The notes: generated by a model not told the origin, from the letters alone. A stretch of DNA of 64,000 nucleotides from Pseudomonas parasichuanensis (GCF_021601385.1 NZ_BQHO01000009.1:1-64000); one strand, 5' to 3'. Counted from the stretch's first letter, positions 1 through 10,700 are shown. Program-made: numbers and translations.

Positions 1-20
1 TCCCCCTTATCATGCCCCCC

Positions 21-1400
21 ATGATCAAAGACCCCTTCGAACGACTCGGCCTGGACCGCGAGGTCCTCACCGTCAGCCAACTCAACGGCCGCGCCCGGGT
101 GCTGCTGGAAGACGTGTTCCGCAGCGTCTGGGTGGAAGGCGAAATCTCCAACCTGGCCCGCCCAGCCTCCGGGCACCTGTACTTCACCCTCAAGGACAAC
201 GGCGCGCAAATCCGCTGCGCACTGTTCCGCCAGAACGCCCTGCGCGTGCGCCAGGCACTGCGCGACGGCCTGGCGGTCAAGGTGCGCGGCAAGGTCTCGC
301 TGTTCGAAGGCCGTGGCGACTACCAGCTTATCCTCGACACCGTCGAACCGGCCGGTGACGGCGCCCTGCGCCTGGCCTTCGAGGCCCTGAAGGAAAAACT
401 CGGCGCCGAAGGCCTGTTCAGCACCGAGCGCAAGCAGCCGCTGCCGGCGCACCCGCAGCGCATCGGCATCATCACCTCGCCCACCGGCGCGGTGATCCGC
501 GACATCATCAGCGTGTTCGGCCGCCGCGCGCCACAGGTCGAGCTGAACCTGATCCCCACCGCCGTACAGGGCCGCGAGGCCATCGCGCAGATCGTCCGTG
601 CCCTGCAGCTGGCCGACCGCCAGGGCTTCGATGCGCTGATCCTGGCCCGTGGCGGCGGCTCGCTGGAAGACCTCTGGTGCTTCAACGAAGAAGCCGTGGC
701 CCGCGCCGTGGCAGCCTGCGTAACGCCCATCGTCAGCGCCGTGGGCCACGAGACCGACGTGTCGATCAGCGACTTCGTCGCCGACGTGCGCGCACCCACC
801 CCGTCGGCCGCCGCCGAACTGCTCGCCCCCGACAGCAGCGGCCTGCAACAGCGCCTCGACAGCCTGCAGCGGCGCCTGTTGCTGCGCATCCAGAATCGCC
901 TGGCCCACGATCGCCTGCGCGTCGATGGCCTGGCCCGGCGCCTGCGCCACCCAGGCGAGCGCTTGCGCCAGCAGGCCCAGCGCCTGGATGACCTGGACAT
1001 GCGCATGCGCCGCGCCTTCATGCTCAGCCTGCAACGCCGCCATGAGCGCCTGGGCCGTCTCGATACCCGCCTGGCCGCGCAACACCCCGGCCGCGCGCTG
1101 AAGCTGCTCAAGCAACGCCTGGACAGCCTTGGCGAACGCCTGCCGCGGGCCATGCGCGAAGTGCTCAAGGACCGCCGCCAGCGCTTCCAGGCACAACTGC
1201 AGACCCTGCAGGTGGTCAGCCCGCTGGCGACCCTGGCCCGCGGCTACAGCATCCTGCTCGACGAACGCGGCCAGGCCATCCGCAGCGCCGCCCAGACCCA
1301 CAACGGCCAGCGCCTGACCGCACGCCTCAATGAAGGCGAACTCAAGGTGCGGGTCGAGGACAACCACCAGACTCCGGTCACCCTTTCGCTACTGGACTGA
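21..1400 (+). CDS. xseA: Exodeoxyribonuclease VII large subunit
   Basis: Large subunit of the cytoplasmic ExoVII nuclease, which degrades single-stranded DNA in both directions together with several XseB subunits. The 459-residue protein has an N-terminal OB-fold nucleic-acid domain (about residues 20-115, including VWVEGEISNLARPASGHLYF), a central catalytic domain with the conserved RGGGSLEDLW and VGHETD stretches, and a long Arg/Leu/Gln-rich coiled-coil region from about 265 to 400. Length is normal for the family. An in-frame ATG also exists at 12; I prefer 21 because the family usually begins MIKDPFERLG. No convincing ribosome binding site is visible because the window starts just upstream. 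The next gene follows after 3 bases, so the two may be co-transcribed. Confidence 0.95.
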   Translation: MIKDPFERLGLDREVLTVSQLNGRARVLLEDVFRSVWVEGEISNLARPASGHLYFTLKDNGAQIRCALFRQNALRVRQALRDGLAVKVRGKVSLFEGRGDYQLILDTVEPAGDGALRLAFEALKEKLGAEGLFSTERKQPLPAHPQRIGIITSPTGAVIRDIISVFGRRAPQVELNLIPTAVQGREAIAQIVRALQLADRQGFDALILARGGGSLEDLWCFNEEAVARAVAACVTPIVSAVGHETDVSISDFVADVRAPTPSAAAELLAPDSSGLQQRLDSLQRRLLLRIQNRLAHDRLRVDGLARRLRHPGERLRQQAQRLDDLDMRMRRAFMLSLQRRHERLGRLDTRLAAQHPGRALKLLKQRLDSLGERLPRAMREVLKDRRQRFQAQLQTLQVVSPLATLARGYSILLDERGQAIRSAAQTHNGQRLTARLNEGELKVRVEDNHQTPVTLSLLD

Positions 1401-1403
1401 CAC

Positions 1404-2231
1404 ATGCCCCGCCTGTTCGCCCCCCTGCTCGCCCTGTTCCTGCTGCTGCCGGTCACCGCTGCCCAGGCCAGCTACATCACCCGCACCCTCGACAAGCCGG
1501 TGCCCGGCGGCGTCGCGGTGGTCGACCTCGGCCCTTCGGCCAGCGCCCCGAGCGCCCGCTTCGATGGCAAGCCGGTGCTGGTGGTCAAGGAGCAGGACAC
1601 CTGGCTGGCCATCGTCGGCATCCCGCTGACGCAAAAGCCCGGCAACGCCGTACTCACCCAGGGCGGCCGCACCCTGCCCTTCACCGTCGGCAGCAAGAAG
1701 TACCCCGAACAGCACATCACCCTGAAGAACAAACGCCAGGTCAACCCCGAGCCCGACGACCTCAAGCGCATCGACCGCGAACTGGCCGAGCAAGTGAAGG
1801 CCTACCGCAGCTTCAGCCCCACGCTGCCGAGCAACCTGATCCTCGACAAGCCGGTCAATGGCCCGCTGTCGAGCAAGTTCGGCGTGCGCCGCTTCTTCAA
1901 TGGCGAAGAGCGCAACCCCCACGCCGGGCTGGACTTCGCCGTGCCCGCCGGCACGCCGATCAAGACCCCGGCCAATGGCAAGGTGATCCTGGTGGGCGAT
2001 TACTTCTTCAATGGCCGCACGGTGTTCGTCGACCATGGCCAGGGCTTCATCAGCATGTTCTGCCACATGTCCAAGATTGACGTGCAGCCAGGCCAGGTGC
2101 TGCGCCGTGGCGAGGTGGTCGGGCGGGTAGGCTCGACCGGGCGCGCCACCGGGCCGCACATGCACTGGAACGTCAGCCTCAACGATGCGCGGGTGGACCC
2201 GGCGATCTTCATTGGTGCGTTCCAGCCCTGA
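1404..2231 (+). CDS. Secreted M23-family (LytM-type) metallopeptidase
   Basis: Predicted periplasmic peptidoglycan endopeptidase or amidase-activator-like protein of 275 residues. A signal peptide covers about residues 1-22 (hydrophobic core, then AQA-S). The C-terminal half is a LytM/Peptidase_M23 domain with apparently intact zinc and catalytic residues: H173 and D177 in HAGLD, and H252/H254 in GPHMHW. An active enzyme is therefore more likely than a degenerate LytM regulator. The N-terminal region (about 25-130) is a small all-beta domain of the kind found before M23 domains in gamma-proteobacteria. It starts 3 bases after xseA. Substrate bond is not readable from sequence. Confidence 0.9.
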   Translation: MPRLFAPLLALFLLLPVTAAQASYITRTLDKPVPGGVAVVDLGPSASAPSARFDGKPVLVVKEQDTWLAIVGIPLTQKPGNAVLTQGGRTLPFTVGSKKYPEQHITLKNKRQVNPEPDDLKRIDRELAEQVKAYRSFSPTLPSNLILDKPVNGPLSSKFGVRRFFNGEERNPHAGLDFAVPAGTPIKTPANGKVILVGDYFFNGRTVFVDHGQGFISMFCHMSKIDVQPGQVLRRGEVVGRVGSTGRATGPHMHWNVSLNDARVDPAIFIGAFQP

Positions 2232-2241
2232 GACCGAGCCG

Positions 2242-2270
2242 CCCTCTTCGCGGGCAAGCCCGCGAAAGGG
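2242..2270. repeat. REP-like palindrome after the M23 peptidase gene
   Basis: The arms TTCGCGGG and CCCGCGAA pair around a CAAG loop, extended by CCCT/AGGG. It belongs to the 'TTCGCGGG-AA-CCCGC' REP class seen elsewhere in the window. It lies 10 bases after a stop codon and could act as a weak terminator or mRNA 3' end stabiliser. Confidence 0.6.
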
Positions 2271-2411
2271 CCAGCATGGCTGGCATCAACTCACCCGTCT
2301 TGCGCCATCCCAAAATACACCGCAAAGTTTTCAACCATTCCTCAAAATTTCAGCCACAAAATCTCGAACAACTGCTTTTTTTAAGCATTCCTCTCAATTT
2401 TTTCTGAAGCC

Positions 2412-2440
2412 TTGCCATCCCCCACCCCACTGGTTAGGGT
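2412..2440 (+). promoter_or_regulatory. Candidate leuA promoter
   Basis: TTGCCA (2412-2417) and TAGGGT (2435-2440) are separated by 17 bases. If used, transcription would begin about 2447, almost at the ATG of the leader reading frame at 2448. The -10 is weak, and AGGG could instead be a ribosome binding site for that frame, in which case the promoter lies in the AT-rich stretch 2330-2410. Confidence 0.35.
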
Positions 2441-2447
2441 TGAGCAC

Positions 2448-2525
2448 ATGAAAACCTTCAGCACCCTCATCCTGCTCCGACAACACCGCAGCCTCTGCCT
2501 GGTCAGCGCACGACTACCAGGCTGA
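2448..2525 (+). CDS. Putative leuA leader peptide (25 residues)
   Basis: A short frame of 25 codons lies 76 bases upstream of the leuA start. It contains six leucines, a charged centre (Arg-Gln-His-Arg) and ends Cys-Leu-Val-Ser-Ala-Arg-Leu-Pro-Gly-stop. A leucine-rich short frame just before the first committed gene of leucine synthesis suggests translation-coupled control (attenuation or ribosome arrest). I see no classic terminator with a T-run between it and leuA, so a simple attenuator is not evident. An Arg-Leu-Pro-Gly end would be compatible with slow termination or arrest. Function is inferred from position and composition only. Confidence 0.5.
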   Translation: MKTFSTLILLRQHRSLCLVSARLPG

Positions 2526-2601
2526 ATCGCATCGCCTCGCCTTTTCATCTCGTTATCGTTTGGCAGGCCCGATTTCGGCCGCACATAAAAGGATTGCTTC
2601 C

Positions 2602-4275
2602 ATGACCATGCTCAAAGACCCTTCGAAGAAATATCGCGCCTTCCCGACCATCGACCTGCCCGACCGCACCTGGCCGTCGAAAACCATCACCCAGGCGCCG
2701 ATCTGGTGCAGTTCCGACCTGCGTGATGGCAACCAGTCGCTGATCGAGCCGATGGATTCGGAGAAGAAGCTGCGTTTCTGGAAGACCCTGGTGCAGGTCG
2801 GCGTGAAGGAAATCGAGGCGTCGTTCCCATCCGCCTCGCAAACCGACTTCGACTTCGTGCGCACCCTGATCGAAGACGGCCACATCCCGGACGACACCAC
2901 CATCCAGGTGCTCACCCAGGCCCGTGAAGACCTGATCGCCCGTACCTTCGAATCCCTGCGCGGCGCCAAGAAGGCCATCGTCCACCTGTACAACGCCACT
3001 TGCCCGGCGTTCCGCCGCATCGTCTTCAACCAGGACAAGCAAGGCGTCAAGGACATTGCGGTCAACGCTGCCAAGCTGTTCGTCAAGTACGCCGCCCAGC
3101 AGCCGGAAACCCACTGGACCTTCCAGTACTCGCCAGAAACCTTCAGCGCCACCGAGCTGGAGTTCGCCAAAGAGGTGTGCGACGCGGTAATCGAGGTGTG
3201 GAACCCGACCCCTGAGCACAAGGTCATCCTCAACCTGCCGGCCACCGTCGAAGTCGCCACGCCGAACATCTACGCCGACCAGATCGAATGGTTCTGCCGC
3301 AATGTCAGCCGCCGCGACAGCGTGATCATCAGCCTGCACTGCCACAACGACCGTGGCACCGGCATCGCCGCCACCGAGCTGGGCCTGATGGCCGGCGCCG
3401 ACCGCGCCGAAGGCTGCCTGTTCGGCAACGGCGAGCGCACCGGTAACGTCGACCTGGTGACCCTGGCATTGAACCTCTACACCCAGGGCATCGACCCGCA
3501 ACTGGACTTCTCCGACATCGACGGCGTGCGCAAGGTCGTCGAGGAGTGCAACCAGCTGCCGGTGCACCCACGTCACCCCTACGTCGGCGACCTGGTCCAC
3601 ACCGCCTTCTCCGGCTCGCACCAGGATGCCATCCGCAAGGGCTTCGCCAAGCAGCAGGAAGGCGAATTGTGGGAAGTGCCGTACCTGCCGATCGACCCGG
3701 CCGACATCGGCCGCAGCTACGAGGCGGTGATCCGCGTCAACAGCCAGTCGGGCAAAGGCGGCATCACCTACCTGCTCGAGCAGGAATACGGCATCAGCCT
3801 GCCGCGCCGCATGCAGATCGAGTTCAGCCAGGTGGTACAGGGTGAAACCGACCGCCTGGGCCTGGAAATGACCGCCCAGCAGATTTACAAACTGCTGCAG
3901 AAGGAATACCTGCAGGCCAACGCGCCGTATGCACTGGTCAGCCACCGCCTGCAGGAAGAGAACGGCAGCAGCCACGTGCAAGTGGAAGTCTCCGGTGAAG
4001 GCGAGTCCACCCTGCACTGGCACGGCAAGGGCAACGGCGCCCTGGAAGCCTTGGTTGCCGGCTTGCCGGTCAACGTGGAGATCATGGACTACAACGAGCA
4101 CGCCATTGGCGCCGGCACCAACGCCAAGGCAGCTGCGTACATCGAGCTGCGCGTGGCCGGTGGCCGCCCGGTGCACGGCGTGGGCATCGACGAGAACATC
4201 ACCACCGCCAGCTTCAAGGCGCTGTTCAGTGCGCTGAACCGCTCCCTGAGCCAGCAAGAGGCCAAGGCGGCGTAA
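2602..4275 (+). CDS. leuA: 2-isopropylmalate synthase
   Basis: Cytoplasmic enzyme joining acetyl-CoA and 2-ketoisovalerate to make 2-isopropylmalate, the first committed step of leucine biosynthesis. At 557 residues it is the longer LeuA type. The N-terminal TIM barrel shows [16 protein letters not shown] (substrate/metal site), the metal-binding His pair in [10 protein letters not shown] and GNGERTGN. The C-terminal regulatory domain (about 430-557) includes [20 protein letters not shown], where leucine feedback normally acts. The start at 2602 ([10 protein letters not shown]) follows AAAGGA; an upstream in-frame ATG at 2560 lacks family similarity. It is monocistronic, with a terminator just downstream and a putative leader peptide upstream. 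Confidence 0.96.
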   Translation: MTMLKDPSKKYRAFPTIDLPDRTWPSKTITQAPIWCSSDLRDGNQSLIEPMDSEKKLRFWKTLVQVGVKEIEASFPSASQTDFDFVRTLIEDGHIPDDTTIQVLTQAREDLIARTFESLRGAKKAIVHLYNATCPAFRRIVFNQDKQGVKDIAVNAAKLFVKYAAQQPETHWTFQYSPETFSATELEFAKEVCDAVIEVWNPTPEHKVILNLPATVEVATPNIYADQIEWFCRNVSRRDSVIISLHCHNDRGTGIAATELGLMAGADRAEGCLFGNGERTGNVDLVTLALNLYTQGIDPQLDFSDIDGVRKVVEECNQLPVHPRHPYVGDLVHTAFSGSHQDAIRKGFAKQQEGELWEVPYLPIDPADIGRSYEAVIRVNSQSGKGGITYLLEQEYGISLPRRMQIEFSQVVQGETDRLGLEMTAQQIYKLLQKEYLQANAPYALVSHRLQEENGSSHVQVEVSGEGESTLHWHGKGNGALEALVAGLPVNVEIMDYNEHAIGAGTNAKAAAYIELRVAGGRPVHGVGIDENITTASFKALFSALNRSLSQQEAKAA

Positions 4276-4296
4276 GCAATAGCCTATCGGTCAAGA

Positions 4297-4323
4297 GCCC
4301 GCATCTGTGATGCGGGCTTTTTT
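4297..4323 (+). terminator. Rho-independent terminator of leuA
   Basis: An 8-bp perfect stem (GCCCGCAT/ATGCGGGC) with a 5-base loop is followed by six T residues, 21 bases after the leuA stop. Confidence 0.9.
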
Positions 4324-4353
4324 ATGCCCGTACGCGATGGGGCCCGCACAGGC

Positions 4354-4382
4354 AAAAAAAAGGGGCGCCGACCAAGCGCCCC
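4354..4382 (-). terminator. Rho-independent terminator of the zwf-pgl-eda operon
   Basis: On the minus strand the arms GGGGCGC/GCGCCCC enclose a 7-base loop and are followed by an eight-T run (A-run 4354-4361 on the plus strand). It lies about 30 bases after the eda stop and faces the leuA terminator. Confidence 0.85.
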
Positions 4383-4411
4383 ACAAGCCGTGTAGCACAC
4401 AACGAAATCGG

Positions 4412-5086
4412 TCAGTCCAGCAGCGCCATCGCCTCGGCGCTGCACGCCTCGATACGCGCCCAGTCGCCGTTCTTGATCCAGCTGCTGTCGAGCATCCAGG
4501 TGCCGCCCACGCACATCACATTCGGCAGTGCCATGTAGTTGCGCACGTTGGCCGGGTTCACCCCGCCCGTAGGGCAGAAGCGGATATCGCCGAACGGGCC
4601 ACCGAAGGCCTTGATCGCCGCCACGCCGCCGCTGATCTCGGCCGGGAACAGCTTGAAGCGGCGGTAGCCCAGGGCGTAGCCCATCATGATCTCGGACGGC
4701 GTGCTGATGCCGGGCAACAGCGGGATGTCGCTCTGCACGCCGGCTTCGAGAATGTCCTGGGTGATGCCCGGGGTGACGACGAATTGCGCGCCTGCGGCCT
4801 CGACCGCGGCGAACATGCTGCGGTCGAGCACGGTGCCGGCACCCACGCACAGCTCCGGGCGCTGCTCACGCAGCACCTGAATGGCCTTGAGGCCCAGCGC
4901 CGAGCGCAGGGTCACTTCCAGGGTACGGATGCCACCGGCGGCCAGGGCGTCGGCCAGCGGCAGGATGTCCTGCTCGCGGGCGATGGTGATCACCGGCAGG
5001 ATGCGTGCCTTGGCGCAGATTGCGTCGATGCGTTCGGCTTTCTCAGCCATCGAGAGCAAAGGCTGTGGGCGTTCGAGGGTGGTCAT
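4412..5086 (-). CDS. eda: 2-dehydro-3-deoxy-phosphogluconate aldolase (KDPG aldolase)
   Basis: Cleaves 2-keto-3-deoxy-6-phosphogluconate into pyruvate and glyceraldehyde-3-phosphate, the last step of the Entner-Doudoroff pathway. The 224-residue class I aldolase has the catalytic glutamate in RTLEVTL (E57) and the Schiff-base lysine in RRFKLFP (K145). The phosphate-binding glycine-rich segments (PTGGVNPANV, VGGTWML) are present. I choose the ATG at 5086 because AAGGA lies just upstream; a longer frame to 5113 overlaps the end of pgl and lacks support. It is the last gene of zwf-pgl-eda, 17 bases after pgl, and should share HexR control. Confidence 0.96.
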   Translation of the reverse strand: MTTLERPQPLLSMAEKAERIDAICAKARILPVITIAREQDILPLADALAAGGIRTLEVTLRSALGLKAIQVLREQRPELCVGAGTVLDRSMFAAVEAAGAQFVVTPGITQDILEAGVQSDIPLLPGISTPSEIMMGYALGYRRFKLFPAEISGGVAAIKAFGGPFGDIRFCPTGGVNPANVRNYMALPNVMCVGGTWMLDSSWIKNGDWARIEACSAEAMALLD

Positions 5087-5103
5087 GACTGTGGATCCTT
5101 GGC

Positions 5104-5803
5104 TCATGGGCACCAGTAGATGCTCAGGGGGTCGTGAAGAAAGGCGCGAATCGGCATTTCGGTAAGGTCGTTGCCCGCCAGCGCGGCGCGCAGGGTAGCG
5201 AGTTTGCCCGGGCCTTGCACGGACAAGGCGGTGAAGCCGGCACTGCCCAGCAGCGCGCGGGTCATGCTCAGGCGCTGGTGCGGCACGCTGGGCGCCAGCA
5301 TCGGCAGGCAGCGGCGCTCACCCACCTTGGCCAGGCCCTGGCGCAGGTTGGGGCTGGCCGGGAACAGCGAGGCGGTGTGGCCATCGTCGCCCATGCCCAG
5401 CACCAGTACATCGATCGGCGGCAAGTCGGCCAGCACCTGGTCGGCCTGGTCGGCAGCGGCTTCCAGATTGGCGGCCGCCTGGTAAAGGCCGACGAAGCGT
5501 GCCTTGGCCGCCGCGCCCTTGAGCAGGTGGCGGGCCAGCAAGCCGGCGTTGCTGTCGGTATGCTCCACCGGCACCCAGCGCTCGTCGGCCAGGCTCACGG
5601 TCACCTTCGACCAGTCCAGCGCTTGAGCGGCCAGCTGCTCGAGGAACGGCACCGGGCTGCGCCCGCCGGACAACACCACGCAGGCCTGGCCCTTGCTGGC
5701 GATGGCCTGGCGCAGGCGCTCGGCCACGTCATGGGCCAGGGTCGCCGCCAGGGTGTTCGAATCGGCCAACGCATGCGCCTTCACGCTCGCCGGCAGTTGC
5801 AGT

Positions 5804-5817
<14 letters not shown>
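5104..5817 (-). CDS. pgl: 6-phosphogluconolactonase
   Basis: Hydrolyses 6-phosphogluconolactone to 6-phosphogluconate. The 237-residue protein belongs to the DevB/NagB-like family: [17 protein letters not shown] (phosphate loop), [12 protein letters not shown] and [16 protein letters not shown] are all present. The start at 5817 (MAISELQLP) is chosen over an ATG six codons upstream because the family normally starts here. Its first 14 bases overlap the 3' end of zwf, showing translational coupling. The gene is the middle member of zwf-pgl-eda. Confidence 0.95.
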
Positions 5818-7273
<1,456 letters not shown>

Positions 7274-7339
7274 GATGTTGGTTCTTTTATTAAAGTTGAG
7301 CTAGGAATACCGCTTTCAAAGCGGGTTTTCAAGGCCTAA

Positions 7340-7356
7340 TGTAGTAAAAACCACAA
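7340..7356. promoter_or_regulatory. HexR operator between zwf and hexR
   Basis: The site reads TGTAGT-AAAAA-CCACAA, an inverted repeat of TGTNGT/ACNACA. It fits the published HexR pattern TTGT-N7/8-ACAA apart from the first base (A at 7339). It sits in the divergent zwf/hexR intergenic region, where HexR is known in P. putida to repress zwf and itself. Confidence 0.75.
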
Positions 7357-7479
7357 CATTATCCACATCTATTACAACCCAGTGGTGTGACAATCTCACC
7401 GCCAGTAGGATACACAACACTGCAAAAAGCCTGCTGCCCCGCCAGCCGGCTGTCACCTAGAGCCGACCAAGGACACCCC

Positions 7480-8352
7480 ATGGACCGCGTGCGCAACCTC
7501 CTGGAACAGATCCAGGGCCGCCTGGACGAGTTGAACAAGGCCGAACGCAAAGTCGCCGAAGTCATCCTGCTCAACCCGCAACAAGCCACCCGCTTCAGCA
7601 TTGCCGCACTGGCCCAGGCGGCCTCGGTCAGCGAACCGACCGTCAACCGCTTCTGCCGCTCGTTCGGCGTCAACGGCTACCCCGAACTCAAGCTGCAACT
7701 GGCGCAGAGCCTGGCCAGCGGCGCGGCCTATGTGAGCCGCGCGGTGGAGGCCGACGACGACCCGGCGGCCTACACCCAGAAAATCTTCGGCAGCGCCATC
7801 GCCTCGCTCGACAGCGCCTGCCAGCAACTCGACCCGCAGCAGGTCAGCCGCGCCGTGGACATGATGATCCAGGCCCGGCAGATCCACTTCTTCGGCCTCG
7901 GCGCTTCCGCCCCGGTGGCCCTCGATGCGCAGCACAAGTTCTTCCGCTTCAACCTGGCCGTGTCGGCCCATGCCGATGTGCTGATGCAGCGCATGCTGGC
8001 GTCGGTGGCCCACACCGGCGACCTGTTCGTGATCATCTCCTACACCGGGCGCACCCGTGAGCTGGTCGAGGTGGCGCGCGTGGCGCGGGAAAACGGCGCC
8101 TCGGTGCTCGGCCTGACCGCCGCCGGCTCGCCACTGGCCCAGGCCTGCAGCTTGAGCCTGCACATTCCGCTGCCGGAGGACACCGACATCTATATGCCGA
8201 TGACCTCGCGGATCATCCAGCTCACCGTGCTCGACGTGCTCGCCACCGGCATGACCCTGCGCCGCGGCGTGGACTTCCAGCCGCACCTGCGCAAGATCAA
8301 GGAAAGCCTCAACGCCAGCCGCTACCCGATCGAGGACGACGACCTCAACTGA
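7480..8352 (+). CDS. hexR: HexR, RpiR-family transcriptional repressor of glucose catabolism
   Basis: DNA-binding repressor that senses 2-keto-3-deoxy-6-phosphogluconate and controls zwf-pgl-eda, edd-glk and gap. The 290-residue protein has an N-terminal RpiR helix-turn-helix domain (about 1-78; [20 protein letters not shown] is the recognition region) and a C-terminal SIS sugar-phosphate domain (about 120-260; [15 protein letters not shown] and [11 protein letters not shown]). The start at 7480 follows AAGGA; a longer in-frame start at 7387 would run through the regulatory region. It is divergent from zwf. Its 3' end overlaps the convergent mutarotase gene by 8 bases. Confidence 0.95.
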   Translation: MDRVRNLLEQIQGRLDELNKAERKVAEVILLNPQQATRFSIAALAQAASVSEPTVNRFCRSFGVNGYPELKLQLAQSLASGAAYVSRAVEADDDPAAYTQKIFGSAIASLDSACQQLDPQQVSRAVDMMIQARQIHFFGLGASAPVALDAQHKFFRFNLAVSAHADVLMQRMLASVAHTGDLFVIISYTGRTRELVEVARVARENGASVLGLTAAGSPLAQACSLSLHIPLPEDTDIYMPMTSRIIQLTVLDVLATGMTLRRGVDFQPHLRKIKESLNASRYPIEDDDLN

Positions 8353-9199
8353 GGCGGTGCGCCTGCAGCCGCAGGTGCGCACGCTCGCCCGGCATCAGGC
8401 TCAGCCCTTCGTCGCTGCCACTGGCCGCCTCGACGCAGACGAAACCCTGGCACTCGCGCCCGCTCACGCCCATCAGCGGGCGGTTGCCCGGGTGCCAGAC
8501 CACGGTGTCATCGCTGTCGCCGGTGTCGATGCACAACTCGCGCTGCCAGGCCGGGTCCTGCAACTGCACCCTGGGCGTGCCGGGATAGACCTTCTGGCAG
8601 CCGCCCTTGAGTGTCAACGCGCCGTCCTCACGGCAAGCCTGGCGGTTGAGGCGGTCGTAGCCTTCGATGTCCTCAAGCCCAGACAGCGCTATCTTCGACA
8701 CGTCACTGATCCGCCAGTAAGCCAGCAGCGCATGGCTCAACTGGCAGGGTTCGCTGTCCTGGTGCTCGGTGCTCAGGCTCAGTTCCATGCTGGCGCCCAG
8801 GCGCGCATGCAGGTCGACCTGCCAGTCGCACAGGTCCAGGCGCCACTTCAAGGTCACGCCCTCCTCGTCCTCGCGGCTGTCCACCAGCTTCCAGTCCAGC
8901 AACCGCGCCCAGCCATGGGCCGGCCACAGGTCCTCGCTGGGGTGGCGGCCATACCAGGGCCAGCACACCGGCACGCCACCGCGGATGGCGCCAACCTGCG
9001 GCCACTGTTCGGCGCACCACAGCCAGGGCTTTTCACCGGTCGGCTGGAAATGCAGCAATTGCCCGCCCTGGCGGCTGAACACCGCCTGGCAGCGCGGGTG
9101 GTCGATGATCAGCACATCGCGCTGCTGGTAACGCTCCCACTCGAAGGTCGGCCTCGGCCGTTGCGAGGTGAAGAAGCGATGTAGCGGATGTTCGGCCAT
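8345..9199 (-). CDS. D-hexose-6-phosphate mutarotase (aldose 1-epimerase family, YeaD-like)
   Basis: Predicted cytoplasmic enzyme interconverting alpha and beta forms of glucose-6-phosphate (family knowledge). The 284-residue protein has the YeaD-type signature: [17 protein letters not shown], then [15 protein letters not shown], and the later catalytic glutamate region [18 protein letters not shown]. It is on the same strand as gtsABCD-oprB and follows oprB after 119 bases, which include a perfect 11-bp hairpin. It therefore belongs functionally to the glucose cluster. Its 3' end overlaps hexR by 8 bases in convergent orientation. Confidence 0.88.
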   Translation of the reverse strand: MAEHPLHRFFTSQRPRPTFEWERYQQRDVLIIDHPRCQAVFSRQGGQLLHFQPTGEKPWLWCAEQWPQVGAIRGGVPVCWPWYGRHPSEDLWPAHGWARLLDWKLVDSREDEEGVTLKWRLDLCDWQVDLHARLGASMELSLSTEHQDSEPCQLSHALLAYWRISDVSKIALSGLEDIEGYDRLNRQACREDGALTLKGGCQKVYPGTPRVQLQDPAWQRELCIDTGDSDDTVVWHPGNRPLMGVSGRECQGFVCVEAASGSDEGLSLMPGERAHLRLQAHRLS

Positions 9200-9249
9200 G
9201 GTTCCAAGCTCTTTTGTTGTTCGAGATAGCGCTGTCTCGGCCCGTACCC

Positions 9250-9276
9250 GCTAACCACTGCAGACCAGTGGTTAGC
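9250..9276. terminator. Strong hairpin between oprB and the mutarotase gene
   Basis: Perfect 11-bp inverted repeat GCTAACCACTG/CAGTGGTTAGC with a CAGAC loop. There is no T-run on either strand, so it is more likely an mRNA processing/stability hairpin or attenuator than a complete intrinsic terminator. Confidence 0.5.
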
Positions 9277-9318
9277 GGAGGGCCGAAAATGGATGGCGTA
9301 AATTTACAACAATTCGTC

Positions 9319-10662
9319 TCAGAATGACGACTGAATCTTCAACCCCGCGACCAGCGCGTTATCCACCTCGTCCACCGCGCCCGGGCTCTTGATGTACTGC
9401 AGGTTCGGTCGCACCGTCAGCCAGTTGGTGACGTGGAAGCCGTAGTAGAGCTCGGCGTTGTACTCGGTGCGCTGCAGCGGCACGAAGCCTGGGTTGTCGT
9501 AGTCATTGATACCGGACTGGGCGTTGAGCAGCTCGGCGCGTTTCTTCACATCGTCGTTGACGTGGATGCGCGCCACGCCGAAACCGATATCGTCCTTGGG
9601 CCTGGCATCGAAGGCGCCTTTGTACACCAGGCCGACCTGCTGGTAGTTGTCGACCACGTTGGTGGCCTTGTCGTGCACGGTGAAGTTGGCGAACAGGCTC
9701 AGGCCACGGCTGGCGTCGCTGGCGTGGGCGGTCACCTGTTGCTGCGCCACCACCCACCAGCCATGCTTGCTGGAGTGCGACTTGAAGTCCTGCTTGGTCA
9801 ATGCCTGCGGGTTGCCGTTGATGTCGTCATACACGTCGTCGGCCTTGGCGGTGCTGTAGTAGTAGCCCAGGCGGTACTCGCCCGGCAGGCCGTTGACCTT
9901 GGGCGACCACACCGCTTCCACCGGCAGGATCGCGCCCTTGGTGCCGCTGCCGCTGAGCTTGAAGCCGTTGCCGGTTTCCAGGTTCGAGGGGTTCTGCTCG
10001 TAGGCACCGACCTGGACGAAGAATTCCGGGGTGATGTTGTATTTCACCCGCAGCGCCCACTGGCTGACCGGCCAGTTGTACCAGATGCCACCCACCCAGT
10101 TGCCCACCTGCGAGCCGCAGAACGCCAGGTTCTGGAAGTCGCAGGGGAAGCTGTTGAAGTCCTCGCCTTCGCCGAAGCGGCCAACTTTCACGTCCAGCGC
10201 CCCGTCGAAGTACTTCTGCTTGACCCACATCTGCGTCAGGCGCCAGGTCTGGCCACGGCCCCAGACTTCCTGCACCGAGCTGAACTGCCCGGCGCGTGGG
10301 TCGCTGATGCGGTCGTTGGACAGGTTGCGCCCACTGCGTTCGGTGATCGCCAGTTTGAACTCGGCATCGTGCCAGCCGAAGATCTTCTCCAGGTCCAGGT
10401 GCGCGCCGAGGGCGAACTGGTCGCTGTAGCGCGCAGTCTTGTCGTCGTTGTAGCCACCGTGCAGGTTGCCGGCCACCTCGCCGACGTAGTCGAGGGTGAA
10501 GTCATAGCCTTTGTCCAGCAGCTCGGTGCGGGTGCCGCCCCAGTCGCCGGTCATCCATTTCGATTCCGACGAGAAAGCCTCGGCAGCCTGGGCCCCGCTG
10601 CTGCCGACCATGGCCAGCAGTGCCAGCGAGCCCAATGTCCTGATGCGATTGCGCTGTTCCAT
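9319..10662 (-). CDS. oprB: OprB-type carbohydrate-selective porin
   Basis: Outer-membrane beta-barrel porin for glucose and other sugars. The 447-residue precursor begins with a signal peptide (about 1-26, ending SGAQA-AE). The mature part has the OprB hallmarks: KWMTGDWGGTRTELLDKGYDF near the N-terminus, a Cys-containing loop (SFPCDFQNLAFCGSQ), and a C-terminus ending in phenylalanine (KIQSSF) as expected for BAM-inserted barrels. The start at 10662 gives the signal peptide; longer frames do not. It lies 38 bases after gtsD and completes the glucose uptake operon gtsABCD-oprB. Confidence 0.94.
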   Translation of the reverse strand: MEQRNRIRTLGSLALLAMVGSSGAQAAEAFSSESKWMTGDWGGTRTELLDKGYDFTLDYVGEVAGNLHGGYNDDKTARYSDQFALGAHLDLEKIFGWHDAEFKLAITERSGRNLSNDRISDPRAGQFSSVQEVWGRGQTWRLTQMWVKQKYFDGALDVKVGRFGEGEDFNSFPCDFQNLAFCGSQVGNWVGGIWYNWPVSQWALRVKYNITPEFFVQVGAYEQNPSNLETGNGFKLSGSGTKGAILPVEAVWSPKVNGLPGEYRLGYYYSTAKADDVYDDINGNPQALTKQDFKSHSSKHGWWVVAQQQVTAHASDASRGLSLFANFTVHDKATNVVDNYQQVGLVYKGAFDARPKDDIGFGVARIHVNDDVKKRAELLNAQSGINDYDNPGFVPLQRTEYNAELYYGFHVTNWLTVRPNLQYIKSPGAVDEVDNALVAGLKIQSSF

Positions 10663-10700
10663 CCCTTTGCGTCCTCTTTTCTTGTTATTAACAGAACGGT

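Noticed and set aside
2545-4257. Minus-strand frame of 570 codons opposite leuA
   Set aside because: Shadow of leuA; no motif, no start context.
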